A DNA stretch of 64,000 nt. It comes from Erythroxylum novogranatense. Lineage: Eukaryota > Streptophyta > Magnoliopsida > Malpighiales > Erythroxylaceae. The DNA is taken from positions 16,668,001 to 16,732,000 of the forward strand of contig CM057235.1 of the NCBI GenBank assembly GCA_029891385.1, in the 5' to 3' direction. This document shows positions 33,070-45,084 of this stretch, piece by piece. Both the position numbers and the translations under genes were made by a program. Within the stretch, counting starts at the first letter, position 1; each line of letters begins with the position of its first letter. Under the pieces are notes generated by a model, which saw only the letters and a list, made by a program, of their open reading frames with translations, had not been told where the DNA came from and did not search any database.

Positions 33070-35107
33070 GTGGGTAATGTACTTATAGTTGTTGTGAGAT
33101 TAGGCAAATTCTTACCTATGTGTGAATATATGTTATATGTTATGTATGTTTAAATGGATAATTTTGGTTTCATATACCTTGAAAGAAGCATGAGAATATG
33201 AGTATGAGCATGTTATGCCTCGACTTCGATCATGGCATTTTGAATAAATGAGAAGCATGAAAACATACCATTTGATAAAATGATTCTGAGCATGATTATG
33301 TGCTTTTGTTTGGGCGAGAGTGGAACCATTTCGTTCGTCACGTGCACGTCGACAAGAGCCTTCTCCCGGCTGCCCACTTGTGGTCTATGAGCTCCGAATG
33401 GACTCATTTTGTTCAGGTTGTAAACTTCGGCTTCTCCCTTTTGTTTCCATGGAACCCTCGAGCCATTGTAATGTGCATTGCATATTCAAATTATTCATTG
33501 CGAAGCATACTTTGTGACATAATTGTGAGTTGAATTAACTATGCTGAATGCGTTTATTATTGGCTTAGCATGTAAGAGCTAGAATTGATGTAAGCACATA
33601 TATATATATACACATTTATATGCCTAAATTTGTGCTAGTTGCCGATGGCTATAATTATATTAGCCACTGAGCTGTGTAGCTCAACCTATTACTTTCCCTC
33701 CTCAGGTGCAGAACGAGACGCTCGTTGATCTTGCAAGGCATCAGAAACTTCCATATAGTTAGGAGCTTTTGCATTCAGTTAGTATTCTTGGTTAGCCCAC
33801 CAAGCATATCATCATGGAGCATATTCATGTATTTTTTAATTCAACTTTATTCTGTATTATACTATTTTGAGAATGCTTGTTTGATACTCCTTCGGATTGT
33901 CATGGCATGAATCCCCTTGGTTTTTAGGGTGTTTATTTCATAGATGGAATGCATGTGTAGAATGCGTATATATGTACGTATGTTTGTGTGTATGGAAATT
34001 GTATGGATGTTAGGATCGGGTCCTATGTTTTGGGTAGCCCGTCGCGGGCGCAGCCCGAGGGGCCACCTCTGGAACAGGATTTCGGGGCCCGGGCCCAACA
34101 CAAATTGTCCTGCTTGTTTGTATGCTATGTGTTAAATTGTTTGTTTTGAATTATGGAAATTGTTGAAAATGCATTGTGATTATGATCATGTTATGCCTTG
34201 CAAAATATCATGGCACTTTGTATAAGTGAAAAGATGAGAAAGCATAAGAAGTATGAGAATATGCAAATGTATGGAAATGAATTGAGCATAAATTTGTTTG
34301 TGTTTGGGCAAGAGAGGAACGTTTCATTAGTCACGTACACGTCGACGTATAGCCTTCTCCCGGTTGCCCGTTTGAGGCCATGAGATCCTGAGAAATCAGA
34401 CTCGTTTTGTTCATGGTATAAACTTCGGTTTATCAGTTTTGTTCCACGAAATTCTCGAGCCATTTGTTTGTGCGTTTGCATTTTGATTTGTCATGTTATG
34501 CTACAAGTTTGAGTGTTATGTTTTGATGATTAATTAAACTTGACATGTTTTATGTGATGATATGTTGAACTATGAGTTATGAATTTAAATTATGAATGAC
34601 TGAATATCTAGCCATAAACGTACATGAATATATGAAGTGTATGCACGTTTGATTGTGTGGCTCGTTACCAATGGCTATAAATATATAAGCCACTTAGGTT
34701 CGTAGCTCACCCCATTACCTCCCACTCCGAAGTGAAGAAAAAGCATAACAAGAGAATTGTGAACCTTGCAAGGCATTTGTCAACTCCAAGATAGCTATAT
34801 CTAGTAATTAAGTTAACTCAGAGACTTTTGGTATTTAGAATCATATTAAGCAAAGCATTCAATTATATCATGTGCATTTTGTATTCTGTAATAAGCCAAT
34901 GGTGTGGTTTTTGTTATGTAAATAAATTTTTTCAAACTCTTTTGCTTTGTAATGAAATCAAGAATTGAAAAAGATCTTTTATGTATGTTTATGTTTATCT
35001 TCTTAGTTGAGATTGGGAATTGTTATTAGTAATGGGATATGATATTGTATGGTATTAAAAGAAATGTATGTATGTTTGTATTGTTGAATGTTGGTGGTTT
35101 GGGTTTT

Positions 35108-35165
35108 GTTCGAAGGTTTCGTTGCGGTGAGGCCTCAGGGTACACCGCGGCGAACCTTTCCTGAA
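35108..35165. repeat. second GC island, D 5' LTR (short form)
   Basis: TTTCGTTGCGGTGAGG and CACCGCGGCGAACC. The right D LTR has a version roughly 150 bp longer at 57155-57312. Confidence 0.75.
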
Positions 35166-35260
35166 GGTGGGGAGGTTTCAAGGTGTCTCTCACATGATCT
35201 CTCCTGATCGCCCTGATTGGGCATTTTGAGATTCGATACCAGACCCGGCTGCAACATGTT

Positions 35261-35274
35261 TGGTATCAGAGCTT
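35261..35274 (+). other. D primer-binding site (tRNA-iMet)
   Basis: TGGTATCAGAGCTT, 4 bases after LTR end 35256. Confidence 0.9.
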
Positions 35275-35325
35275 AGGTTTTTCCTAGGCTTAGAATGCAT
35301 AGTAGGATAAATTGTTATGCTATAT

Positions 35326-38300
35326 TGTTGGAACCCCTCCCCGGTGCATCACACGTCTGACGTCCCACGTGACATCTGGACGCACAACCCACTAGGGAGG
35401 GATTCCTCACCACGATGAAAAACTTTTTTCGGCATTAAATCTTCAAAATCATGAACCTTGTACTTATAACCTTGCAGGGTCCTTAGCTGTAACTCCACAT
35501 TCGTGGCGAGCGCACACTATTTAAACACCAAAATCATAAGTTGTATTATTCATATAAATTGTAGCTTTATGCCTCGAGTTTATTTTGAAATAAGAATCAC
35601 CCCAAACGGAGTTATATAACTCAAGTTATGCTTAAAAAGCCTAAAAGAGCTCATACTCCAAATATGATCTCCAAACCGACCTCTCACTTGTTTTAATGCA
35701 AACTTTTTCAATTTAACTCCAAATGGTACCAATTTATTTGGAGAGAAATATATATGTCTTATAAATCTAATGGTTTAAGTCGAACCTCAATTGGAGGTTG
35801 GATGAGGGATTTATGCCCAAAAGAATAGATAATGTTCACACCTTAAATCAATTTGAACCTCTCTTAGCGCGATCACCATCACTTTCGATTTATAAATATT
35901 ATTTCGTTTGTTTTTGGACCATTTGAAAGAAGACATCTAGATCTACAACTCTCATGAAGACCACAAAATGCGATTCGGCCTCTAAAATTTTTGAAATTCA
36001 ACATCTTTCCCGTAGCTGTCCGTTTAACGGACATGTACGGGTGAAAGTGGCCCAAATGATCCGAGATTGTCCGTTAAACGGACATTCAGGTCCGTTTAAC
36101 GGACATGGGCTGGCTAAGGGGTGTTTTTGTACCCGATAATGTCCGTTTAATGGACATCCATGTCCGTTTAACGGACATTGGATTTCCCAAAACTCCAATG
36201 CCTCTCTAATGCTTCCCATCTTCAACCTAACACTCTAAACACTTGCACACTTCACAAATTTATTCATTCCAAAGAATAAACACTACATAACACTTCAAAC
36301 TCCAAGTTCAACTCACCAAATTCACAATTTCTAGGTTAATTGGTTCATCAAAACCATGATTTTCAATCCTTAGTCATCAAAGCTATCATAAACTCATAAG
36401 CTATATAAACAACAAAAATGACTTTAACTGTTATCTTCCAATTCTCATAACTTCTTACTCCAAATCTTAAAATTTTCATATTATACCTCTATGGAAAGAT
36501 AACAAGATGCTCTACAACTTTTGTGAAGGATGAAATAGGTAATTTCATCATTAAATTAGGTAAAAAGCCACTCAAAGGCACTGCTCATAAAAGGATCAAT
36601 GAAACAGTAACATAGCTATATGAACAGTAGTTGCATGTGTTCCCAATCTCATAACTTTTTAACCCTAAGTCCGAATGTGGCAAATTATATATCGTTGGAA
36701 AGTTCTAATCCTTTACTAAAATCTTCAAGAAGACTTCCTGATCTAATTCAAGCTCTAAGAGGGTCTAAAACCCAAGTGAAGTTTCTGTCAAATTTTGCAA
36801 AAATTTGACAGCACTTCCCTTAAAAATTCAACTAACCAATCTTCAAACCAAACACCTTCACCTGCATAAAACTCAATATCCAACCTTATATAACATAATT
36901 CAATCCCAAAAGTATCTCCAAACACAATTCAAGGCAACAACCGCACTCCTAGTCATCTATTCCATTCCAAATATAAAGCAATACAAACTCATTCCTTCTT
37001 TTTGGCAATTCAAACCATACAATGATGCATGTGTATAACACATATTGAAATTACATGAGTTACAATTAAAAATCAACAATCTTGCATTTACATGAAATTC
37101 AAAAGTTATTACAAAGCTTTAGAGGGCATTTTAGCCCAATTACATCAAAATCTCAAGGAACAAAATACAAAGTGCATCATTAGTTCCAAAATGCTATCTA
37201 AAGCCTTGTTTTCTAACATATGATTTCAAAAACCAAAAATGCATCGGAGTAATGCCTCATTTCCGATGTGGTGTCTCGGTTTCTTGCTCATAACCTGTGG
37301 AGGGGAAAATGGGGAGGGTGAGCTCGACGGCTCTGTGGGTAATAGCTTAATACTTAAGAATAAACATGCCAAAATCCTTTAGCAATTAACTTTCAAGCAA
37401 CTTAAACAAAATCATCTTTTCCATAACAATTTCTCCATCAAATTCAATGATCAAAACTACATAGACATACCAAAATCAAACATGAAGAAACATATCACTT
37501 AATCACATCTAAGTTGGTTTGGGTGGGTCCAACGGGACGTACTACACATTTCCGCAAAGCGGTTATGTGTAGCCGTGAACACATGTGGGAGTCCGTGAGG
37601 AACTCTATGGCCACTAGCGGGCAGGCGGGAGAAGCCTATATAGGTGCACCTATCACATAAAGGACCACCCCAAACCCATAGAAACATGCATATCACATCA
37701 TTCATGCATTTCATACATAGTAGCCACCAATGGCCATTGCAACCTAACTTTCACAAAATTGCCCAAATCACATATTCGAATCTCTTTTTTACTTGTCAAA
37801 CAATTATACATATATTTTCACATCTCATACAAATTTAAACCATTTCAAGAATAACAAGCAACATTGATAATTCATTTGTAAACATTCAATTTAAAAACTT
37901 TAACATGTTCATTAACTCAATTATTAAGAAATCACCCACCTTAATCCTTTAACCTTGAAATTAGTCACTTGACCTTGCTTCTTGCTCTAATAACCTCTCT
38001 TCACCTTCATTAAGCAATAATAACCCAATTAACATGTGGTAACTCAAATTAGACATTTTTAGGAGAGGAAAACATGGAATTGAACCTATCTAACTTTACC
38101 CAAACCTTACCTAAGCTATTTGCATCAAAACCCACTTATAAATCCAAAGAATTTCACATTTTTCTTACCTTAGAGAGAGACCCACGAAATTTCTTTCTCT
38201 TCTTGGCTTTGATGGACACTTAATCCTTTCCTTCTCTTCTCCTTCTTAAGCACTCTACAACTCTTCTCTAAGCAAGAAAATCACAAGACCCAACCTCTTC

Positions 38301-38792
38301 TTCTTCTTCTTCTTCTTCTCTACCTATCCGAAACTCTCCCACTCTCCTTTCTCTATGTAATTTCGTGACTTCCTTTCTAAAGTCCTAACACATGTCTTTT
38401 AAATTAAAAACCTAAGCTCCAACTCATCAAAACTACGTAGTTTTAGTTAAAACCATACCTTTCCTTGCAACAATTTATTCCTTTCCCTCACATGAACGAT
38501 TTCACCATATACTCCTCTTCTTTTTGTTTTTAAAAGAACTTAAATGGACCAAAGTAGCCCTCCTTCAAAGCCTTACACTCTAAAAACATGGATAAACTCC
38601 CCAAATTACCCTCAAGCCATTTTAGTCCTTTTTAATTTCTAACAACTAATTCAATTCTAATTTAAACTAATCCCAAATTTAACTTTATCCTTATAAACTC
38701 TATAAACCTCAATTTAGTCTAACAAAAATTAATTTTCAAATTAAACCTCAAAAATAAATTAAAACATGCTTAATGCGAATCGGGGCCCAACA
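35326..38792 (-). mobile_element. H: solo LTR in D leader
   Basis: TGTTGGAACCCC...GGGGCCCAACA with duplication TATAT on both sides (35321-35325, 38793-38797). No coding domain is visible over 3.5 kb. Read on the minus strand it begins TGTTGGGCCCCGATT like B and D, and the CTTCTCCCGCCTGCCC block lies at 37620-37635 on the minus strand, so the LTR is in minus orientation. Candidate splice signals on the minus strand: donor CTAAG|GTAAG near 38166, donor TTAAG|GTGGGTGATT near 37940, acceptor CCCCTCCACAG near 37300. Confidence 0.9.
36013..36178. repeat. GTCCGTTTAACGGAC inverted-repeat cluster in LTR H
   Basis: Five copies of (T)GTCCGTTTAACGGAC(A) or one-base variants, each a 7-bp arm around one base, at irregular 20-60 bp spacing. 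Also encodes repeated CPLNGH on the minus strand, which is a by-product. Confidence 0.92.
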
Positions 38793-38797
38793 TATAT

Positions 38798-41700
38798 GAT
38801 TAATTGTTGCACTGTGAACTGATTGATTGCATTAAGTGACATTCATATCATACATACATGTAGGAAACAAGATTGAAATGTAAGCTAAACATTAGTATTT
38901 TATTAAAGTAGTAAATTGCCACCTCGTAAAGGAACACGAGGAATTTTGCAAGGATCTGCTACACCTGATTCCTCACCATTAGACAAGGGTACTGATGAGT
39001 ATAGAATCCCAATAATTACTACCATATGAGTCACATGTATGAGCTTTCGTTAAGAGTTTGGGCTATTAGAAACAATGAGAAAAATGGTGTTTTGTCAGAG
39101 TGTAAGAGAAGGAAAGTGTGGATATTTAGAAATAAGAAATATTACGTAGTCCGATATGTTAGGCACAGATTCAACATTTGTGATTATGTCAGTGAATTTA
39201 GTGATAGAATGTTTATATGGATAAGTACTTGAGTTGATATGGATGTAAAAAATATTTCATGAATTGACTGAGGAAGAAATAGAGATAGTGGTGAAAATGA
39301 TAAGATTTAAGGTATACAAGCAAAGTGGAATTGAAAGGTTGAACTTGAAATTTAAAATGATTGTTCAGTTAGTATGATAAGAGTTATGATCCGGTATAAG
39401 ATTGTGTTAGTGAATTTGATATCCAAATTTCAAGATGACTATGCGACTATGCTTCTGAATTAACTAAGAATGTACATGTGAAAGATGAAACAAATGATGG
39501 AGATATATGTAGAAGTTCTCAAGGTTAAGTCGACCAGTTATTATAAGAATATATTTGATCTTGTGGTTATATTGGTGAATAATATGATTGAGTACATATG
39601 AGATCCATATTTGGATATGGTATGGGAGGTAATCTATGATCCCTATAGTTAAAAATTATGAGATGAATTAGAGTAACGTGATAGAATTATGGTATAGGTG
39701 ATTATGTTGAAAAGGTAACTACGATGGACGAGTATGTTTGAATAGTCATAGAATATTCAGGAATTGTTCATAATCAATTATGATTGATGTATCATTAGCA
39801 TGAGATATAAATTAGCGACTTGCCGAAATATCTTTTGTATATAAGATGTAATGATCTTGATGGTACATACCAAATTACAAGAGTAACGAATATGCCTCTT
39901 ATTCCATTGAGTTTTATTATAAAGAATATTTTGATCATGTATAGTGTGACAGAAATTGAAATTTTTGAGGGATTAAGAATGGCTGAAACAACATTGATGA
40001 ACATAGTTGATCGATAAAGATTATGGAAACAGTGTAGATGATTAAAGTAAGAAGTCTCTTTAAGATTGAGATGTTTTATCAAATTATATTGGGTGAATTA
40101 AATGTTCCATTTCGAGGAATGAATGATTATTAATGAAACAAAAGTAAATATTGAAGTCCTATCCCTGACGGAGACTAAGGCATAAGAGGTAGAATATGCT
40201 ACCGAGAATGTATGTATTTTGTTTGATGTAAAATATCCAACTTTATGAGTGGATTCTTGAATTTGAAGAGACATTAATTGCTAATATGAGGAGTATATAG
40301 GTCCACGTCATATTCTATGTAAATATGTTTGGGAGATATAAATTAGGTTTTGATGAATATGTTACCAACAAATGGAAATGTATGGAGAACTTAGTATGAA
40401 TGAGTAGACAAAAGAGTAAGTCAAAAGAAATCAAATGAATGGAGAAAATCATTTAAGAAAGGTAAGAAAATAGAGAAATTGAAAACAATGTTACCTCATT
40501 GAGGAATTAGTTATTTGAGGAATTATGAGAACTAATCATGGGTATATGGAGCTTTGGAAATTTTTGTTCAAGTTAACAAATGCCCTGATAGTATTATGGT
40601 ATTGGAGATTAAAGCAATCCAAGTAAAATATGATGATATATTAAATGTACTCGAAATGTTGACAAGAATAGTTTGAATACTTGAGGAAAAAATGTGTAAA
40701 TTGTACGAGTAAGGAAAGTAAAGAGGATTTCGAGAAATTATAATACCGATAGTAATTATATTGTCTAGATTTGGAGATTTAGTATACGATGATGTTGTAT
40801 AAGAGATTAGGATAAATTCCAATGTAGCATGATAAAGTGATTTTATATGCATGGAGACAATTAAAACCTCATGGGTTCTTTATTTGATACTTGAATTGAA
40901 ACTTGTTGCAATAGTAATTGCTTGAAAGTTTGGAGACATTATAAGTACAGAAACATTTGAAATATACAGAAAATTTAATTTTGAGGTAAATATTGAGTTG
41001 AAAGAATTGAATACGAGACTGCGGCAATAGATAGAGTTATTTGAAGGATTATGATTGTACAAATGAGTACCATACTGGTAACGCTAGTGTTGTCATCAGA
41101 TGCATTGAATAGAGAACCCGATAGTAGTGAAGCATGAATTTAGATATTGTGGTTATCAGATCTAGTAGAAAAAGAGGAGCATAGAATGTTGAATTGAATT
41201 TTGGGCAAATTGATTTGTCACTGAAAATTCAAGATCAGTTTCACATGAACGAAACCCAGATTGAGGATTCAGAAATTGTGAACCTTACTAAGAAATTAGA
41301 GATGAATACGAATTTTGAGTTTGAATAGGAAGAATGATACTTTGTCATTGAAATAAGAAGTATATGTACGGATAAAGATGATTAAGCAAAGAGATCATTA
41401 GAGAAGCATGAATTACAACCTGATATACATCCTAGTAAGAATACGTTGAGATGGCGTTTTGAGGCTAAGGAGGTAGAAGCTAGTGGCCACGTTGTGAGTT
41501 GCCAACAGTCTGGAATGTTGTAGATATGCCTAAAGCTTCTATGGTTGAGTTCATAGGAATATGAGATTAATGTATAGTTCTGCTTGATTTTTAAGCATAA
41601 CAATCATTATCACAGTGATGTCATTAGAATACTGTATGGGGCATTATGCGACAAAAGGAGTTGTCGACCCATACATTTAAAATGAATAAGGCCTAAAATA

Positions 41701-42320
41701 GTTGAAGGCTAGGAGTAATTCAAGGGATACGATTGATGAGAAAAAAGAATCTATAATATGAGTTAATGATCCAAGATAATGATGAATGATATAAGTGGAT
41801 CAAGATCGAAGTTATGGAATACCGTGAGATAGACATAAGTGTTGAGTATAAGAAATGTGAAATATCAAACAACAGATGAGATACTTCTAAGAATGTCACC
41901 TTGTCAAGGTGTATTCAGATAGAGATAAAGGTGTGAACATGTTAGAAAAAAGGATTAGCTACATCCGATATGAATTGATCAGTATGAAATTATTATGAGT
42001 TAGTGACACTGATGCAAGATGTCCTAGATTCATAATGTGATACTTGTGAGTATGTTAAGAAATATTGATATGATATGATATTGGTGTTATTGACACAGGA
42101 AAAAGGAAAATTGTGAGTAATATGAAACATGATGAGGAACTAGTTAAGAAGGTGAATGACCAAATAAAGGATTGAAAGGCCAAGTGAGTCTACTAACTAT
42201 GGTCATTTCAAAGAATGAAAAAATATTTGAGTGATGAAGTTAAATGGGAAACGGAAGAGCATAAGAGGAAGCATAACCCTGCCTTTTGATCAGTTTGATA
42301 AGAATTTCGAGGATCAAATT
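38798..42320 (+). pseudogene. D gag-pol relic
   Basis: Starts with gag text parallel to B (GCCACCTCGTAAAGGAACAC, about 38918) and soon disintegrates. RNase H is the clearest trace: about 40863-41100 gives LKPH, ALKVWRHYKYR-like and KDYDC..YH-like fragments across frames, ending in ALNRE where the family has ADALSRE. A weak RT trace is near 39855 (DGTYQITRV for SGYHQLRI). No frame stays open for a domain. The strand is very AT-rich, as expected after long methylation decay. The region ends in the polypurine tract of D. Confidence 0.72.
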
Positions 42321-42339
42321 CTTTTAAGAGGGGGATAAA
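42321..42339 (+). other. D polypurine tract
   Basis: CTTTTAAGAGGGGGATAAA directly before TGTTGGCCCCC. Confidence 0.88.
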
Positions 42340-42577
42340 TGTTGGCCCCCAAATTTTTATTTATTTATTGCAATTAAGCATGATTTAAATGAATTATGAG
42401 GTTGATGGACTAAATTTTGGAGTTAACTATTATATAAATGTTAGTAGATTTTTATTATATGGGTTAGATGAATTAAAGTGGAAAGATTCCATAAGGGTAT
42501 TTTTGGTAGTTCACTTAAGTTTGGAAGACTTAAGGCTTTAAAGGAAGGGTATAAGTGGAAGAAGAAAAGTTGACTTG

Positions 42578-42585
42578 TATAAAAA
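42578..42585 (+). promoter_or_regulatory. candidate TATA box in D 3' LTR
   Basis: TATAAAAA about 240 bp into the LTR and about 110 bp before the first donor-like site (GCTAAG|GTAATC, about 42690). Confidence 0.45.
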
Positions 42586-43139
42586 GAAAAGAAGAAAGAA
42601 AGAAAGAGAGAGGTGAAGAGAAGTGTGCGTGAAGAGCTAAGTAAGAGGGAAGAACGTGAAAAGGAGAAGAAGGAAGAGGATTTGCTAAGGTAATCATCTT
42701 TCCTTCTTGCTTTGTTAGAATAGGGTTTAGAGAAATGGATTTGTGTAGGGTTTGTGTGGTAAGAAAGAAATAACTAAAGAATCATTTTTTATTTTTAGGG
42801 ATTTCTAAGCTAGGGTTTCAAGGTGATTGAAGAAGCTGTGGATAAACAACTAAGTATAAACATCCTTCTTTTTGATTTGTTAAATGAAGCATATTTAGTG
42901 ATGGTTAGAAGTGAAAATGAAGTTGAATATATGTTGGAAGTTGTTGATGATGGTTTATGTAAATGTGTTAGTGTTTGGTTAATGATCAAGAGTAGTTTAT
43001 AAATTGGTTTGTGAATGATTTTGGGGTTGAAATGAAATTGGAAAATAAAGTAGAAAAGATGGTTTAGTGTTAAGATGAGTTATATATGGAAGGGGGAGTG
43101 AAAAGAGGAAATTTTTGGCAAAATATGTCTTCGGAGTGA

Positions 43140-43210
43140 GTTTCTGGAGAAGTTCGCCGCAACGAACTTATATTTTGTTGCAAACTTCTAACTTTGCCGC
43201 GGCGAAGTCC
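43140..43210. repeat. first GC island, D 3' LTR
   Basis: AGTTCGCCGCAACGAAC and TTTGCCGCGGCGAAG within the putative first intron. No left-LTR counterpart survives. Confidence 0.75.
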
Positions 43211-43677
43211 ATTTTTCTTGCACAGATATGTTTTGGTATTTTGGATATAATTTTTTCTATAGATGTCCAAATGAGATAATTTTTGATTTGGTATAAACTA
43301 GAGACATAGGGATACAAAGTGTATGATGAAATCAAGTCTAAATTCAGTATTTAAAAATTTCAATTTTTGGATGGAAGTTGAGAACAAAATATTGTTTTAG
43401 TATAAGAATGGTCAAAAAATGTTTGGAGTATAGCTTTCGGATTATTGAACTAAATTGAATGCTTTTGGTTTCATTGGAAACTTAAGACAATTAACAACAA
43501 TTTTATAAAAGGAAGTGTTATCAAATTTCTTCGTTTACTAGATCAAACTGATCATGGAAAAGTTGACCCGAAAGTCTAGGTTTTGAAAGGATTATAGCTC
43601 AATTTTAGCATTTTGATTACTGAATCCTTATGAATTTCCTTTGAATGTTGTTTGAATGAGAACTTGGTTTGTTATAG

Positions 43678-43747
43678 GAAACCAAGCAAGTCTGATCCAA
43701 GGGCAAGAGGAAAGACAACATTGAACTTATATTGCAAGCGAAATTAA
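43678..43747 (+). other. putative LTR mini-exon (70 nt), D 3' LTR
   Basis: Acceptor TTTGTTATAG, exon GAAACCAAGC..., donor GTGGGTAATA. Second acceptor CTCCTACTCCGCAG ends at 44415. Confidence 0.42.
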
Positions 43748-44770
43748 GTGGGTAATATATATATAGTTGTTGTATAGTATGGGTAAATTGTCCTGCTTGC
43801 TTGTATGTTATGTGTTAAATTGATTGTTTTGAATTATGGCAATTATTGAAAATGCATTGTGATTGTGATCATGTTATGCCTTGCAAAATATCATGGCACT
43901 TTGTATAAGTGAAAAGATAAGAAAGCATAAGAAGCATGAGAATATGCAAATGTATGGAAATGAATTGAGCATAAATTTGTTTGTGTTTGGGCAAGAGAGG
44001 AACGTTTTGTTAGTCACATGCACATCGACGAATAGCCTTCTCCCGGCTGCCCACTTGAGGCCACCAGATCTTGAGAAATCAGACTCGTTTTGTTCATGGT
44101 ATAAACTTTGGTTTATCAGTTTTGTTCTACGAAACTCTCGAGCCATTTGTTTGTGCATTTGCATTTTGATTTTTCAAGTTATGCTGCAAGTTTGAGTGTA
44201 ATGTTTTGATGATTAATTACACTTGACATGTTCTATGTGATGATATGTTGAACTATAAGTTATGAATTTGAATTGTGAATGGCTGAATTGCTAGCCATAG
44301 ACGTATATGAATATATGAAGTGTATGCACATTTGATTGTGTGGCTCGTTGCCAATGGCTATAAATGTATAAGCCATTGAGCTTCGCAGCTCACCCCATTA
44401 CCTCCTACTCCGCAGGTGAAGAAAAAGCAGAACAAGAGAATTGTGAACCTTGCAAGACATTTGGTGTTACCCCCAGAATTTTTTTTTATGATAAATCAAG
44501 CATGGTTAGATTAATGGGGTAAATTAATATAGTATTTAATAAAGTTAGCATGAATTAGCGTATGACATTAAATGAGTTAGATGTAGTTTAATGTGCTAGT
44601 TGGGCCTTGGGCCCAAATAAAATAAGAAAGAAGAGAGGATATATATGAAATGGGCTTAAATGAAGAAGTGGGCTTGAGTAGTGTGAGTTGTGTTAGTGGG
44701 AGAATAAGAAGAAGAAGAGAAGAGTAGATGGGCTTAAAGGCAAATGGGCTTAAGTTAAATGCAAAGGGAG

Positions 44771-44778
44771 TATAAAAG
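44771..44778 (+). promoter_or_regulatory. candidate TATA box in LTR E
   Basis: TATAAAAG about 306 bp into the LTR. A donor-like TTAAG|GTAAGCC follows at about 45013. Confidence 0.5.
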
Positions 44779-45084
44779 AAAGGAGAATTAAGTGAGTTAG
44801 TAGGAAAAAGAAGGAGAGTTACGAAAATTTAAAGGGAGAAGAGGGAGAGTGTTGTGAATGGGAAGAAGAAGAGAGAAAGAAGAAGCTTGTTAGGGTGGTG
44901 ATTTCCAAGAGATCAAGAGGGAGTTGGAAGAAAGTCCAAGAGTTAAAAGTGAAGAGGAAGGCTAGAGCTTCATCTTGAACCAAGAAACTCTTGGTGTTGT
45001 TGAAGATTTAAGGTAAGCCTTTTGTTTAAGTGTGAGATTTTAGTTGGGTTTTTGGTTAGAAAGACTAAGAATGGAATGGGTATA

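Larger units (their letters stand above)
20538..34100 (+). mobile_element. B: Ty3/gypsy chromodomain element (Tekay/Del-like), with C nested in gag
   Basis: LTRs 20538-22742 and 31953-34100 begin TGT(T/C)GG(A/G)CCCC and end GGGCCCAACA. Target duplication CAAAT is at 20533-20537 and 34101-34105. Primer site and polypurine tract are present. Order is gag, protease, RT, RNase H, integrase, chromodomain. It carries two internal pol deletions, several nonsense codons and the inserted LTR C, so it is non-autonomous. LTRs match closely by eye outside the GC island. Confidence 0.95.
31953..34100 (+). repeat. B 3' LTR (2148 bp)
   Basis: TGTCGGGCCCC...GGGCCCAACA, followed by duplication CAAAT (34101-34105). 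Collinear with 20538-22742 except island 32590-32745 and the TA tract. Confidence 0.95.
20203..35256 (+). repeat. D 5' LTR (truncated start), interrupted by B
   Basis: 20203-20537 matches 43453-43788, and 34106-35256 matches 43789-44464 followed by 56821-57417. It ends CCGGCTGCAACA before the primer site. B sits at the CAAAT duplication. Confidence 0.85.

Noticed and set aside
36013..36178. CRISPR-like array of short repeats
   Set aside because: Units are self-complementary, irregularly spaced and inside a plant LTR; no spacer regularity and no cas genes.
35954..36225. Frames with repeated CPLNGH or CPFNGH peptides
   Set aside because: Translation of the GTCCGTTTAACGGAC repeats; no independent support.
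39026..41603. Several 60-95 codon frames in D as small genes
   Set aside because: They lie in a gypsy gag-pol relic whose family motifs are scattered over frames; the open stretches are chance in AT-rich DNA.
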